From: Aquincola tertiaricarbonis
GTDB taxonomy: Bacteria > Pseudomonadota > Gammaproteobacteria > Burkholderiales > Burkholderiaceae_C
DNA: 42,148 nt
Direction: 5' to 3'
Assembly: GCF_000969605.1 (NCBI RefSeq)
Contig: NZ_JZUE01000035.1
Span: 1 to 42,148, forward strand
Shown: positions 17,184 through 26,741 of the stretch, in pieces
How positions within the stretch are numbered: position 1 is the first letter of the stretch
Layout of the letters: every line of letters begins with the position of its first letter
The notes under the pieces: generated by a model
The model's database searches: none
The model's input: the letters and a program-made list of their open reading frames with translations, nothing else
Told to the model about the DNA's origin: nothing
Made by a program: the position numbers and the translations under genes

Positions 17184-19247
17184 CTAGAAGCTGTAGCTCC
17201 CCGTCACCCCCAGCGCCCAGGTGCGGCCGGGGGCGGGCTCGAAGTAGCGCTGGTTGGCTTCGTTGACGATGACCGAGCCGACGTAGTCCTTGTCGAACAG
17301 GTTGTCGACGCGGGCGAACTGGCTGAGCTTCCAGGCGCCCATGCGCTGCTCGAAGCCGGCGCGCAGGCTGGCGGCGACGTAGCCGGCCGCCGAGGCGGTG
17401 TTGGCATCGTTGGCCATCAGCTTGCTGGCGCCGCGCACCTCGGCCGCGGTGCTGAAGCCGCTGGGCTGGTGGCGCCAGCCCAGCTCGCCGAACAGCACCT
17501 GGCGCGGCACGCCCGGAATGCGCTTGCCCGACAGGTCCGCGCCGGCCGGCGTGACCAGGTCGCGGTATTCGGCCTTGGTGTAGGTGTAGGCCAGCATGGC
17601 GTTGAAGCCGGCCGGCAGCGTGGCCTCCATCGACAGCTCCAGTCCCGTGCGCCGCGTCTTGCCGGCGTTGGTGAACACGGTGCGGCCGCCGCTGGAGCCG
17701 GCCGAGACCACCTCGTTGCGCGTGTCGGCGCGGAAAGCCACCGCGGTGGCGCGCATGCTGCTGCCCAGCCGGGCCTTGACGCCCGCCTCGAAGTTGCGGC
17801 TCTTGGCCGCGGCCAGGTCGAAGTTCAGGCCCGGCTGGCCGCCGCTGCGGTAGGCCAGCTCGGCGAAGGTGGGCGTCTCGAAGCCACGGCCGAGCGAGGC
17901 GAACAGGTGCACGTCGGGCGTGAGCTGGTGCAGCACGCCCAGCACCGGGCTGGTGGCGCTGTAGCGGGCCGAGCCGCTGTCGTCGGGGTTGGTGCCGATG
18001 ATGAAGCGGTCTTCCGCCTTGAAGCGCACCACGCTGTGCCGCAGGCCGCCCGTGAGCTTCCAGGTGGGCGCCACCTGCCAGCTGCCGATGACGAACTGGT
18101 CGAAGCTGTTGACGCTGTCCTGCTCGTCGCGGCGCTGCTCGCCGGCCACGCCGGCGGTGTTGACGAAGCCCTGCCGGTGCTCGCGCATGCGATCGTAGGC
18201 CAGGCCCACCGTCAGCGAGCGCTGGTCGTCGCCCAGCCGCCATTGCAGCCCGGTGCCGGAGAAGTTGCGGTCCAGGTCCACCACGCCGCCCGACGAGGTG
18301 ATGCCCTGCGCTGCCAGCGGCAGCCCGAGGTACTGGGTGAGCTGGCGCTGGCCGCCATAGACGCTGGCCTCCAGCGCGCCGCCCAGCAGCTGCGGATGGC
18401 GGAACACCACGCCGCCCTGGCTGTGGCGGATGCTCTTGCGCGTGTCCTGCGCCAGCGCATTGGTGCCGGCCTGGCGGGGGTCGGCGTCGAGCTGGGCCTG
18501 GGTGAGCCCCAGCGGGTCCTGCGTGTCGGGCTGGTCGAGCGCATTGGCGATGACGACGATGCTGGCGCCGTTGTCCAGCCCGAAGCGCAGCCGCGCATTG
18601 GCCAGGTCGCGCCGCGCCGCGCTATGGTCGCGCGAGCCGTTGGTCTCGAAGCGCGAGACATTGCCGGTGGCGCCGAAGCTGCCGCTGGCGACGCCGAAGC
18701 GCACGCCGGTGCGCCAGGTCTCGTCGCTGCCGCCCATCACGCTGGCTTCGACGAACGGCCGCTTCGGCGCGTCGTCGCCGATGACGTGGATGACGCCACC
18801 CGAGGCATTGCCGTACAGCGCCGCAAAGGGGCCGCGCAGCACCTCGATGGCGCCGGCGCCTTCCAGGTCCATCAGCGCGGTCTGGCCCTGGCCGTCGGGC
18901 ATGGTCAGCGGGATGCCGTCCTGGATCAGCCGCACGCCGCGCACGCCGAAGGTGGCGCGGGCGCCGAAGCCGCGCGACGACACCTGCAGGTCCTGCGCGT
19001 AGTTCTGCCGGTTCTGCACCAGCAGGCCGGGGATGCGGGCCACGCTTTCCGACAGGTTCACGCGCCACTGCTGGTCGCGCAGGGCTTCGCCGTCCACACG
19101 GTCGATGGAGGCGGGCACGTCGAAGGCGCGCTCGGCGCTGCGGGTGCCGGTGATGACCACCGATTCCACCGGCTGCGCCTGCGCGGCGGCGCCGGCCAGC
19201 AGCAGCGAGCAGGCCGCCGCGACGGGCTTGAGGAACAGGCGCTTCAT
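17184..19247 (-). CDS. pqqU: TonB-dependent outer-membrane receptor, PqqU (YncD)-like, probable PQQ importer
   Basis: The 687-residue protein has a signal peptide (1-24, ending AAAQA), a TonB-box region around VESVVITGTR, a plug domain with RINLSES-like RVNLSESVARIPGL, LVQNRQNYAQDLQ, RGFGARATFGVRGVRL and DGIPLTMPDGQGQT, and a 22-strand barrel ending in SYSF with the terminal aromatic residue. Several long segments match E. coli YncD, which was shown to be the PQQ receptor PqqU: QVQNRQNYAQDLQLSIRGFG, GRGFETPT, GGRTTYKNAGKTRR and DNLFDKEYVGSVIVNE have near-identical counterparts here. Context supports this, since it is the last gene of a PQQ alcohol dehydrogenase cluster and its ATG overlaps the DUF779 stop. 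A role in lanthanide-chelate uptake is a weaker alternative. Confidence 0.88.
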   Translation of the reverse strand: MKRLFLKPVAAACSLLLAGAAAQAQPVESVVITGTRSAERAFDVPASIDRVDGEALRDQQWRVNLSESVARIPGLLVQNRQNYAQDLQVSSRGFGARATFGVRGVRLIQDGIPLTMPDGQGQTALMDLEGAGAIEVLRGPFAALYGNASGGVIHVIGDDAPKRPFVEASVMGGSDETWRTGVRFGVASGSFGATGNVSRFETNGSRDHSAARRDLANARLRFGLDNGASIVVIANALDQPDTQDPLGLTQAQLDADPRQAGTNALAQDTRKSIRHSQGGVVFRHPQLLGGALEASVYGGQRQLTQYLGLPLAAQGITSSGGVVDLDRNFSGTGLQWRLGDDQRSLTVGLAYDRMREHRQGFVNTAGVAGEQRRDEQDSVNSFDQFVIGSWQVAPTWKLTGGLRHSVVRFKAEDRFIIGTNPDDSGSARYSATSPVLGVLHQLTPDVHLFASLGRGFETPTFAELAYRSGGQPGLNFDLAAAKSRNFEAGVKARLGSSMRATAVAFRADTRNEVVSAGSSGGRTVFTNAGKTRRTGLELSMEATLPAGFNAMLAYTYTKAEYRDLVTPAGADLSGKRIPGVPRQVLFGELGWRHQPSGFSTAAEVRGASKLMANDANTASAAGYVAASLRAGFEQRMGAWKLSQFARVDNLFDKDYVGSVIVNEANQRYFEPAPGRTWALGVTGSYSF

Positions 19248-19663
19248 GCGGCCACCTCGCGGGTGGGCAGGGCCGCGGCCTGCGTGGCGGTCAACGCCGG
19301 CGCGTTTGCCTGGAGCCAGGCGTTCTCGTCGTCGGTGAACAGCCGCGATCGGGTGAGGAAGCGCTCGCCGTGCCGGCCTTCCAGCGAGAACATGCCGCCG
19401 CGCCCGGGCACCACGTCGATGATGAGCTGCGTGTGCTGCCAGTACTCGAACTGCGGCGCGCTGATGAAGAACGGCATGCCGCCGATATGGCCCAGCAGCC
19501 TGTCGCCGTCGCCGACGATCAGCTCGCCGTCGGGGTAGCACATCGGGGCGCTGCCGTCGCAGCAGCCCCCCGACTGGTGGAACATCAGGGGCCCGTGCTC
19601 GGCCCTCAGCTTGTCGATCAACGCCAGCGCCTGCGGCGTGGCGGTCACGCGGTCCACCGTCAT
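19244..19663 (-). CDS. DUF779 protein associated with aldehyde/alcohol dehydrogenases
   Basis: The 139-residue protein starts MTVDRVTATPQALALIDKLR after a strong AGGAGA ribosome site and carries the family motif MFHQSGGCCDGSAPMCYPDGE with three cysteines in a 12-residue stretch, followed by GGMPFFISAPQFEYWQHTQLIIDVVPGRGGMFSLEG. The function of DUF779 is unknown. It is frequently encoded beside ExaC/AcoD-type aldehyde dehydrogenases, as here, and the cysteines suggest metal or redox chemistry. Its stop codon overlaps the start of pqqU. Confidence 0.85.
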   Translation of the reverse strand: MTVDRVTATPQALALIDKLRAEHGPLMFHQSGGCCDGSAPMCYPDGELIVGDGDRLLGHIGGMPFFISAPQFEYWQHTQLIIDVVPGRGGMFSLEGRHGERFLTRSRLFTDDENAWLQANAPALTATQAAALPTREVAA

Positions 19664-19717
19664 GCTTGTCTCCTGCCTTGTACAACCTGCGGCCAAGGGT
19701 AGCCGAAGATGCGGCGG

Positions 19718-20872
19718 CTACTTGCGCTGCTGCACGCTGTCGACGAAGGCCTTGATCGAGGCGATGTCGTCCTCGGCCAGCACGCCCTTCCAGGCGGGCA
19801 TGCCCTTGTCGGGCCGGCCGGCGCGTACCGTGGCGTGGAACACCTCGGTCATCTCGTCGCCATAGCGGCGGCCGAGCTTGCGCAGGTCGATGCGCGCTTC
19901 GGGCGATTGCGCGTTGGGCCCATGGCAGTGGGAGCAGTTGGTGTTGAACAGCGTCCTGCCGCGCGACAGCATCGCATCGCTGCCCGCCGCATCGGCCACC
20001 ACCGCTGCGGTCGCCTGGCCCATCAGCCCGCCCACCGCGCCGGCCGCCGCCAGCCGCAGCACCGGCGCATCCGCCGCGGCCAGTGGCAGCGCCGGCCCGG
20101 CCGGAAAGCCGTACTTCGCCGCCAGGCCGGTGATCCAGCCCTGCAGGCCGTCGAGCTGCTGCTGCACCTGGGCCCGCAGCGCCGCGTCGTCGCGGCGGAA
20201 GCCGATGGCCACCGGCCAGGCCATGCCCGGCCCGTCGGTGGCCAGCACCTGCCAGCGCTCCGCATGCCGCGTGCGGTTGTGGTAGCCGGCCGAAGGGCCC
20301 CACAGCCAGGCCACGTCGGCCTGACCGTCGGCCAGCGCCTGCAGGCCTTCCTCGGGCGAGCGCACCGTCACCGTCTGCATGCCCTCGGTGGTGGCCAGCA
20401 GCTGGTGCGGCGGCGTGAGCAGCTGCACCGCCACGCGCCGGCCGCGCAGCTCGGCCACGCCCGAGATCCGCTGGCCAGGCGGCAGGACGAGTGCGTAGTG
20501 ATGCACCGCGAAGGGCGCCGACATCACCACCTGCGGCCGCATGAAATCGCCTTCGGCGGGCAGGCCGATGTAGAGGTCGCAGCGTCGGGCCAGCAGCGTG
20601 CTGCGGACGGCACGCCTGGCGTACAGCGTGGAGTGCCACACCTCCTGCGCGGCGCCGCGGCCCAGGGCTTCGGACAGCTTGTCCGCCAGCTCCACATAGA
20701 AGCCCTTCGGTCCCTCGGCGGCGCTGGAGAAGGGCAGGTTGTCGGGGTCGGCGCAGGCGCGCAGCGGGCCTTCGGCCGGCACCGCGCCGGTGGCTGCGGC
20801 GGCGCCGATGCAGGCGGCCGCCAGGCCGGCGCCCAGCAGGCTGCGCCGCCACTTGTCTAGACAGGTGAACAT
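19718..20872 (-). CDS. Fusion of an XoxJ/MoxJ-like periplasmic binding domain and a c-type cytochrome
   Basis: The 384-residue exported protein has two parts. Residues 34-265 form a family 3 solute-binding domain of the quinoprotein dehydrogenase-associated type, with the hallmark CADPDNLPFSS at 40-50, LPAEGDFMRPQVVMSAPFA near 104-122 and ADGQADVAWLWGP at 181-193. Residues 295-384 are a class I cytochrome c with CSHCH at 313-317 and a probable axial Met in DKGMPAW (Met358). In lanthanide methanol dehydrogenase systems these roles belong to separate XoxJ and XoxG proteins. The ATG at 20872 is preceded by GGAGG nine bases upstream; an ATG at 20890 overlapping the dehydrogenase stop is an alternative. 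The fusion should sit in the periplasm and take electrons from the neighbouring dehydrogenase. Confidence 0.9.
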   Translation of the reverse strand: MFTCLDKWRRSLLGAGLAAACIGAAAATGAVPAEGPLRACADPDNLPFSSAAEGPKGFYVELADKLSEALGRGAAQEVWHSTLYARRAVRSTLLARRCDLYIGLPAEGDFMRPQVVMSAPFAVHHYALVLPPGQRISGVAELRGRRVAVQLLTPPHQLLATTEGMQTVTVRSPEEGLQALADGQADVAWLWGPSAGYHNRTRHAERWQVLATDGPGMAWPVAIGFRRDDAALRAQVQQQLDGLQGWITGLAAKYGFPAGPALPLAAADAPVLRLAAAGAVGGLMGQATAAVVADAAGSDAMLSRGRTLFNTNCSHCHGPNAQSPEARIDLRKLGRRYGDEMTEVFHATVRAGRPDKGMPAWKGVLAEDDIASIKAFVDSVQQRK

Positions 20873-20889
20873 GGCAGGTGGCCTCCGCA

Positions 20890-22608
20890 TCACAGCGAGA
20901 ACACGAACAGCGCGCCGCCATCGGGCGTGGACAGCATGGTCTTGCCCAGGTCGCCGAGGAAGGCGGGGATGGAGGCGGTGCGGCCCACCACGACGGCCAC
21001 GTACTGCTTGCCGCCGGCGGTGAAGGTCATGGGGCCGGCGCCGATGCCCGAGCCCAGGTTCATGCGCCACAGCACCTCGCCGGTCTTCGCGTCCAGCGCG
21101 CGGAACAGGCCGCCGTTGTTGCCCGCGAAGACCAGCCCGCCGCCGGTGGACAGGGTGCCGCCGTTGAAGGGCGTGCTTTCCTTCAGGCCCCAGGCCTTGC
21201 GCTGCTTCACCGGATCCCAGGCCACCAGCTCGCCCAGGTAGTCGCCTGGCCCGGGCTTGGCCGGGAACTCCTTGCCCAGGTACATCGTGCCCTTCTTGTA
21301 TTGCACCTCGGTGGCGGCCATGTCCATGCACACGTTGTTGGCCGGGATGTAGACCAGCTGCGTGTTGGGGTCGAAGGACATCGGCTGCCAGTTCTTGCCG
21401 CCCAGCAGGTTGGGGCAGATGTCGCTGGCGGCATGGCCGGTGCGCGGCCGCTTGGCCGACACCTCGATCGGCCGGGCGGTGGCCAGGTCGATGCCCGTGG
21501 CCCAGTTGGTGGGCACGAAGGGCTGGGCCGAGATCAGCTTGCCGCTGTTGCGGTCGGCCACGTAGAAGAAGCCGTTGCGGTCGGCCTTCATCATCACCGG
21601 CCGGCTGGCGCCGTCGATCTTCAGGTCGGTGAGCACCGCCTCGTTCACGCCGTCGAAGTCCCAGGCGTCGTAGGGCGTGCCCTGCAGCCACCACTTGATC
21701 CTGCCGGTGTCGGCATCGAAGGCGACGGTTGAACTGGTGTAGAGGTTGGTGAACTGGCCGTAGTCGCTGCTGTCGGGGCCGCGCAGCGCGTTGTTCCAGG
21801 GGCTGGGGTTGCTGGTGCCGTAGAAGATGGTGTTGGTCTTCGCGTCGTAGGAGCCGATCAGCCAGGCCGCGCCGCCGCCGTTCTTCCAGCTGTCGCCCTT
21901 CCACGAGTCGTTGCCCGGCTCGCCTTCGCCGGCGGTGGTGAAGGTGTTCCACAGCTGCTTGCCGGTCTTGGCGTCGTAGGCGCTGAGGGCGCCGCGCACG
22001 CCGTATTCGCCGCCGCCGAAGCCGGTGACCACCATGTTCTTCACCACCAGCGGCGGCGAGGTGATGACCGCGCCCTGCTTGTAGTCCACCACCTTGGTGT
22101 CCCACAGCTCCTCACCGGTCTTGGCGTCCAGCGCCACCAGATGGCCGTCCAGCCGGCCGACGTAGATGCGGCCGTCGCCATAGCTCACGCCGCGGTTGAC
22201 CACGTCGCAGCAGCCGTACTGCATGGTGTCGCCGGGCAGGTCGGGCTCGTAGCGCCAGCGGATGGCGCCGGTGGCGGCATCGAGCGCGAACACCGTCTTC
22301 GGCCCCCAGGAGCTGGAGACGTACAGCATGTCGCCCACCACGATGGGCGTGGATTCGTTGCTGCGCAGCGCGCCCAGCTGCAGCGTGTACGCGAGCTTCA
22401 GGTTCTTGACGTTGCCGCGGCCGATCTGCTTGAGCGGGCTGTAGTGCGTGTTGGCATAGTCGCGGCCGTACATCGGCCACTGGCCTTCTTGGCTGGACAA
22501 CCTGGCCAGCTCGTCATTGGCCTGCACGGTGGTGCAGGGCAGGGCCAGCGTGGCGGTGAAAGCGGCGGCCAGCAGCGGGCCGCCCCAGCGCGTGGGGAAG
22601 GTGGTCAT
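20890..22608 (-). CDS. exaF: PQQ-dependent alcohol dehydrogenase with lanthanide-type active site (ExaF/PedH-like)
   Basis: The 572-residue periplasmic quinoprotein has a signal peptide (about 1-30), an eight-bladed propeller with tryptophan-docking repeats (such as ALDAKTGEELW), and the adjacent-cysteine disulfide at Cys133-Cys134 (MQYGCCDVVNRG). Metal ligands are Glu201 (GGEYGVRG) and Asn267 (TSNPSPWN). The catalytic aspartate is Asp317 in YDAWDFDGVNE, and Asp319 two residues later is the extra ligand that marks lanthanide-dependent enzymes; calcium enzymes have a small residue there. The following DRNGFFYVADR also resembles PedH. A heme domain is absent; the cytochrome is on the next gene. 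The ATG has AGGAGA seven bases upstream. It lies 75 bases downstream of the aldehyde dehydrogenase. Confidence 0.92.
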   Translation of the reverse strand: MTTFPTRWGGPLLAAAFTATLALPCTTVQANDELARLSSQEGQWPMYGRDYANTHYSPLKQIGRGNVKNLKLAYTLQLGALRSNESTPIVVGDMLYVSSSWGPKTVFALDAATGAIRWRYEPDLPGDTMQYGCCDVVNRGVSYGDGRIYVGRLDGHLVALDAKTGEELWDTKVVDYKQGAVITSPPLVVKNMVVTGFGGGEYGVRGALSAYDAKTGKQLWNTFTTAGEGEPGNDSWKGDSWKNGGGAAWLIGSYDAKTNTIFYGTSNPSPWNNALRGPDSSDYGQFTNLYTSSTVAFDADTGRIKWWLQGTPYDAWDFDGVNEAVLTDLKIDGASRPVMMKADRNGFFYVADRNSGKLISAQPFVPTNWATGIDLATARPIEVSAKRPRTGHAASDICPNLLGGKNWQPMSFDPNTQLVYIPANNVCMDMAATEVQYKKGTMYLGKEFPAKPGPGDYLGELVAWDPVKQRKAWGLKESTPFNGGTLSTGGGLVFAGNNGGLFRALDAKTGEVLWRMNLGSGIGAGPMTFTAGGKQYVAVVVGRTASIPAFLGDLGKTMLSTPDGGALFVFSL

Positions 22609-22631
22609 GGGGTGTCTCCTCGGGTGGAAAG

Positions 22632-22653
22632 GGCCCGGCCGGGCAGCCGGGCC
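22632..22653. repeat. GC-rich hairpin between exaC and the PQQ dehydrogenase gene
   Basis: GGCCCGGC (22632-22639) and GCCGGGCC (22646-22653) form a perfect eight-base stem with the loop CGGGCA. It sits in the 75-base gap between the two genes. No T-run follows on the minus strand, so it is more likely an mRNA-stability or attenuation element than a full terminator. Confidence 0.5.
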
Positions 22654-22656
22654 GCG

Positions 22657-22683
22657 GGCTCAGCGGCTCAGTGGCTCAGTGGC

Positions 22684-22688
<5 letters not shown>
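22657..22688. repeat. Four tandem 8-base repeats spanning the exaC stop codon
   Basis: Units GGCTCAGC, GGCTCAGT, GGCTCAGT and GGCTCAGA run without gaps from 22657 to 22688. The exaC stop (TCA on the plus strand, 22684-22686) lies in the last unit. Each further unit places new TGA triplets in other frames downstream of the gene. This looks like a slippage-generated repeat. Confidence 0.8.
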
Positions 22689-24204
<1,516 letters not shown>

Positions 24205-24276
24205 GGGGTGTCTCCGTGACGGTGGCGGTTGCGGGCTTCGAGCGGCTGCGACATGCGCCGCTGCAGTCCTCCTTCT

Positions 24277-24291
24277 GCAGAGCCTGTGCCA
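24277..24291 (-). promoter_or_regulatory. Sigma-54 (-24/-12) promoter of the exaC-pqqU cluster
   Basis: On the minus strand TGGCAC (24291-24286) is followed after five bases by CTGC (24280-24277). This matches the consensus TGGCAC-N5-TTGC with one mismatch and has the invariant GG and GC ten bases apart. It points at exaC, whose start is 73 bases downstream, and the divergent neighbour encodes a sigma-54 activator with a GAFTGA loop. Confidence 0.75.
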
Positions 24292-24412
24292 CCGAAGCAC
24301 GGGTTTTTACCGAAGGGCAGCCCGCTGCCGAGGGCGAAGAAGCCGCATGGGGCGGCCCACAATCCGCAGGCCGGCGGTGGTCTTGCCGGCTGCGACGGGC
24401 GGCATGGGCGCG

Positions 24413-24431
24413 TTGTCGCAAGCTGCGACAA
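24413..24431. promoter_or_regulatory. Perfect palindrome, likely upstream activator site for the sigma-54 regulator
   Basis: TTGTCGCA (24413-24420) and TGCGACAA (24424-24431) are separated by AGC. The site is about 120 bases upstream of the -24/-12 promoter and 55 bases upstream of the regulator start, the usual position for an enhancer-binding protein. Additional half-sites TGCGACA at 24246-24252 and TGCGAC at 24391-24396 lie in the same intergenic region. Confidence 0.68.
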
Positions 24432-24485
24432 GCACCTGCCGTGGCAGGCGCGATTCGCGACCCGACGAGACGCGGAGACAAGCGC

Positions 24486-26456
24486 ATGCAACAACTTCCC
24501 GCCGACGCTGCCAGCATGCAGGCGGCGCGGCGCCGCTTCATCGAGGAAGGCACCTTGCCGGCAGCCGGCGCCTCGCCGCTGTCGCAGCTGATCGAGCGCA
24601 GCTGGCAGCGCTGCCGCGGCCAGGTGCCGGGGCCGGAGCCGCTGGCCCGTTCGGTCTTCGCCAGCCGGCTGGAAGCCTCGCGCAAGCTGATCGACCATGC
24701 GCAGCCGGAGCTGGAGGCACTGGCTGAGCAGATGGCGCACACCCGCAGCGTGCTGATCCTCACCGACGCGCAGGGCCTGATCCTGGAAGAAGGCGGCAGC
24801 AGCGAGTTCTTGCGCCGTGCGCAGCGCGTGGCCCTGCAGCCGGGCGTGGGCTGGTCGGAGGACCAATGCGGCACCAATGCCATCGGCACCGCGCTGGTGG
24901 AGCGGCAGGCACTGGAGGTGCGCGGCGCAGAGCACTTCCTGGACGAGCACCACATCCTGCATTGCGCGGCCGCGCCCATCCTCTCGCCGCGCGGCGAGGT
25001 GCTGGGCGTGCTCGATGTCTCGGGCAGCGCCAGCGAGATGCACCAGCATGCGCTGGCGCTGGTGAAGCTGGCCGGCGAGCAGATCGAGCACCGGCTCATC
25101 CATGCCGATGCGCAGGGCCGCCGGCTGCTGCGCTTCCATGCCAAGGCGCCGATGCTGGGCACCGCCCGCGAGGCGGTGCTGCTGCTGGAGGACGACCGCA
25201 TCGTCGGTGCCAATCCCATCGCGCTGCGGGCGCTGGGACTGCGCTGGGGCGCGGTGCTGGACCATTCGATGGACGCTTTGTTCGACCGCGGCTGGCGCAG
25301 CCTGGACGGCCGCGGCGGCCTGCTCACCACCCATGCCGGAAACGGCTTCGCCGCGGCCTGGCAGCACGCGCCGGCGGCCACCGCCGCGCCGGTGCGGCCG
25401 GCCGGCGGCAGCGCGCGGGCGCCGGCGGCCTTCAGCACCGACGACACCATCGAGCCCTTGCTGGCGCGTGCGGTGCGGGTGCTGGACGCCGGCAGCTCGG
25501 TGCTGCTGCAGGGCGAGACCGGATCGGGCAAGGACGTGTTCGCCGGCCTGCTGCACCAGCGCAGCAGCCGCGCGCGCGGGCCGTTCGTGGCGCTGAACTG
25601 TGCGGCGCTGCCGGAGACGCTGGTGGAGGCCGAACTGTTCGGCTATGCCGAGGGTGCCTTCACCGGCGCACAGCGCAAGGGCCAGGTCGGCCGCGTGCGC
25701 GAAGCCGATGGCGGCGTGCTGTTCCTCGACGAGATCGGCGACATGCCGCTGCTGCTGCAGTCGCGCCTGCTGCGGGTGCTGCAGGAACGCAGCGTGACGC
25801 CGCTGGGCGGCGGGCGGGCGGTGCCGGTGGACTTCGCGCTGGTGTGCGCCACCCACCGCGACCTGGCCGCGATGGTGGAGGCGGGCAGCTTCCGCGCCGA
25901 CCTGTTCTACCGGCTGCAGGACTACACCGTGGCGCTGCCGGCGCTGCGCGAGCGGCGGGACATCCCGGCGCTGGTCGAGCGCCTGTTCGTGCAGGCCGGC
26001 GGGCAGGCGATGGGCCTGAAGCTGTCGCCCGAGGCCGTGGCCGAACTGGCCGCGCGGCCCTGGCCCGGCAACCTGCGCCAGCTGGCCAGCACCCTGCGCA
26101 CGCTGGTGGCGCTGGCCGATCCGGGCACGGTGATCGGCGTGGCCCAGCTGCCGCCGCTGCCGGGCCGCCCGGTGGCCGCGGCGGCCGTTGCCACGGGCCT
26201 GCCGGCCATGGGCCCGGCGCAGCCCCTGCCGCCGGCTGCAGGCGCGGCGGCCGTGCCGGCGGAAGGACCGGCGGACCTGCGCAGCCTGACGGCCGAGGCC
26301 ATCGACCGCGCGCTGCAGGCCCAGCAGGGCCGGGTGGCGGCCGCCGCGCGGGCCCTGGGCGTGCACCGCAGCACGGTGTACCGGCACATCGCGCAGAAGG
26401 CCCAGAAGGCGCAGGAAGCGCAGGAGGCTGGGCAGCCGCCCGCCGAAGGCCGCTGA
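24486..26456 (+). CDS. AcoR-like sigma-54-dependent transcriptional activator
   Basis: The 656-residue protein has a GAF-type sensor region (about 60-215), a PAS-like segment (about 215-290), an AAA+ sigma-54 interaction domain and a Fis-type helix-turn-helix. The AAA+ part has Walker A GETGSGKD at 343-350, the sigma-54 contact loop GAFTGA at 390-395, and Walker B VLFLDEIGD near 414. A Pro/Ala-rich linker precedes the C-terminal RVAAAARALGVHRSTVYRHI. The layout matches AcoR, which responds to acetoin or alcohol-derived signals. It is divergent from exaC, and the shared 281-base region has a sigma-54 promoter and a palindrome, so it very likely switches on the alcohol oxidation cluster. Confidence 0.93.
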   Translation: MQQLPADAASMQAARRRFIEEGTLPAAGASPLSQLIERSWQRCRGQVPGPEPLARSVFASRLEASRKLIDHAQPELEALAEQMAHTRSVLILTDAQGLILEEGGSSEFLRRAQRVALQPGVGWSEDQCGTNAIGTALVERQALEVRGAEHFLDEHHILHCAAAPILSPRGEVLGVLDVSGSASEMHQHALALVKLAGEQIEHRLIHADAQGRRLLRFHAKAPMLGTAREAVLLLEDDRIVGANPIALRALGLRWGAVLDHSMDALFDRGWRSLDGRGGLLTTHAGNGFAAAWQHAPAATAAPVRPAGGSARAPAAFSTDDTIEPLLARAVRVLDAGSSVLLQGETGSGKDVFAGLLHQRSSRARGPFVALNCAALPETLVEAELFGYAEGAFTGAQRKGQVGRVREADGGVLFLDEIGDMPLLLQSRLLRVLQERSVTPLGGGRAVPVDFALVCATHRDLAAMVEAGSFRADLFYRLQDYTVALPALRERRDIPALVERLFVQAGGQAMGLKLSPEAVAELAARPWPGNLRQLASTLRTLVALADPGTVIGVAQLPPLPGRPVAAAAVATGLPAMGPAQPLPPAAGAAAVPAEGPADLRSLTAEAIDRALQAQQGRVAAAARALGVHRSTVYRHIAQKAQKAQEAQEAGQPPAEGR

Positions 26457-26472
26457 CGGCGGCGGGCCGACC

Positions 26473-26706
26473 TCAGGTCCGGCCGAAATCCTTGCGCACC
26501 TGGCGCAGGCATTCCTCGCGCACGGCGCGCACCGGGTGCGCCTGGCAGCGGCGCACCCGTTCCTCGTAGCTGGGCGCGGGCGTGGCGGCCGAGGCGGCCG
26601 AAGCGGCCACCGAGGGCCGCGGCCCGCCCGGGGCGCCCAGCACGCTGCCATGCAGCGCGGCCCAGGCCAGGCCGCTCACCATCGCCATCCGCTTCAGTCC
26701 GTCCAC
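26473..26706 (-). CDS. Small exported protein of unknown function
   Basis: The 77-residue product starts at a GTG (VDGLKRMAMVSGLAWAALHG) with AAGGAG seven bases upstream and has a signal peptide cut near LGA-PGG. The mature part is an Ala/Ser/Pro linker followed by SYEERVRRCQAHPVRAVREECLRQVRKDF, a short charged helix with two cysteines (in CQ and CL) spaced 13 residues apart. It is the last gene of a group of four exported proteins, 35 bases downstream of the PEP-CTERM gene. I do not recognise a family. Confidence 0.6.
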   Translation of the reverse strand: MDGLKRMAMVSGLAWAALHGSVLGAPGGPRPSVAASAASAATPAPSYEERVRRCQAHPVRAVREECLRQVRKDFGRT

Positions 26707-26741
26707 GCCCTGACTCCTTGCGCCGTGCCTTCCAGCGCGCT

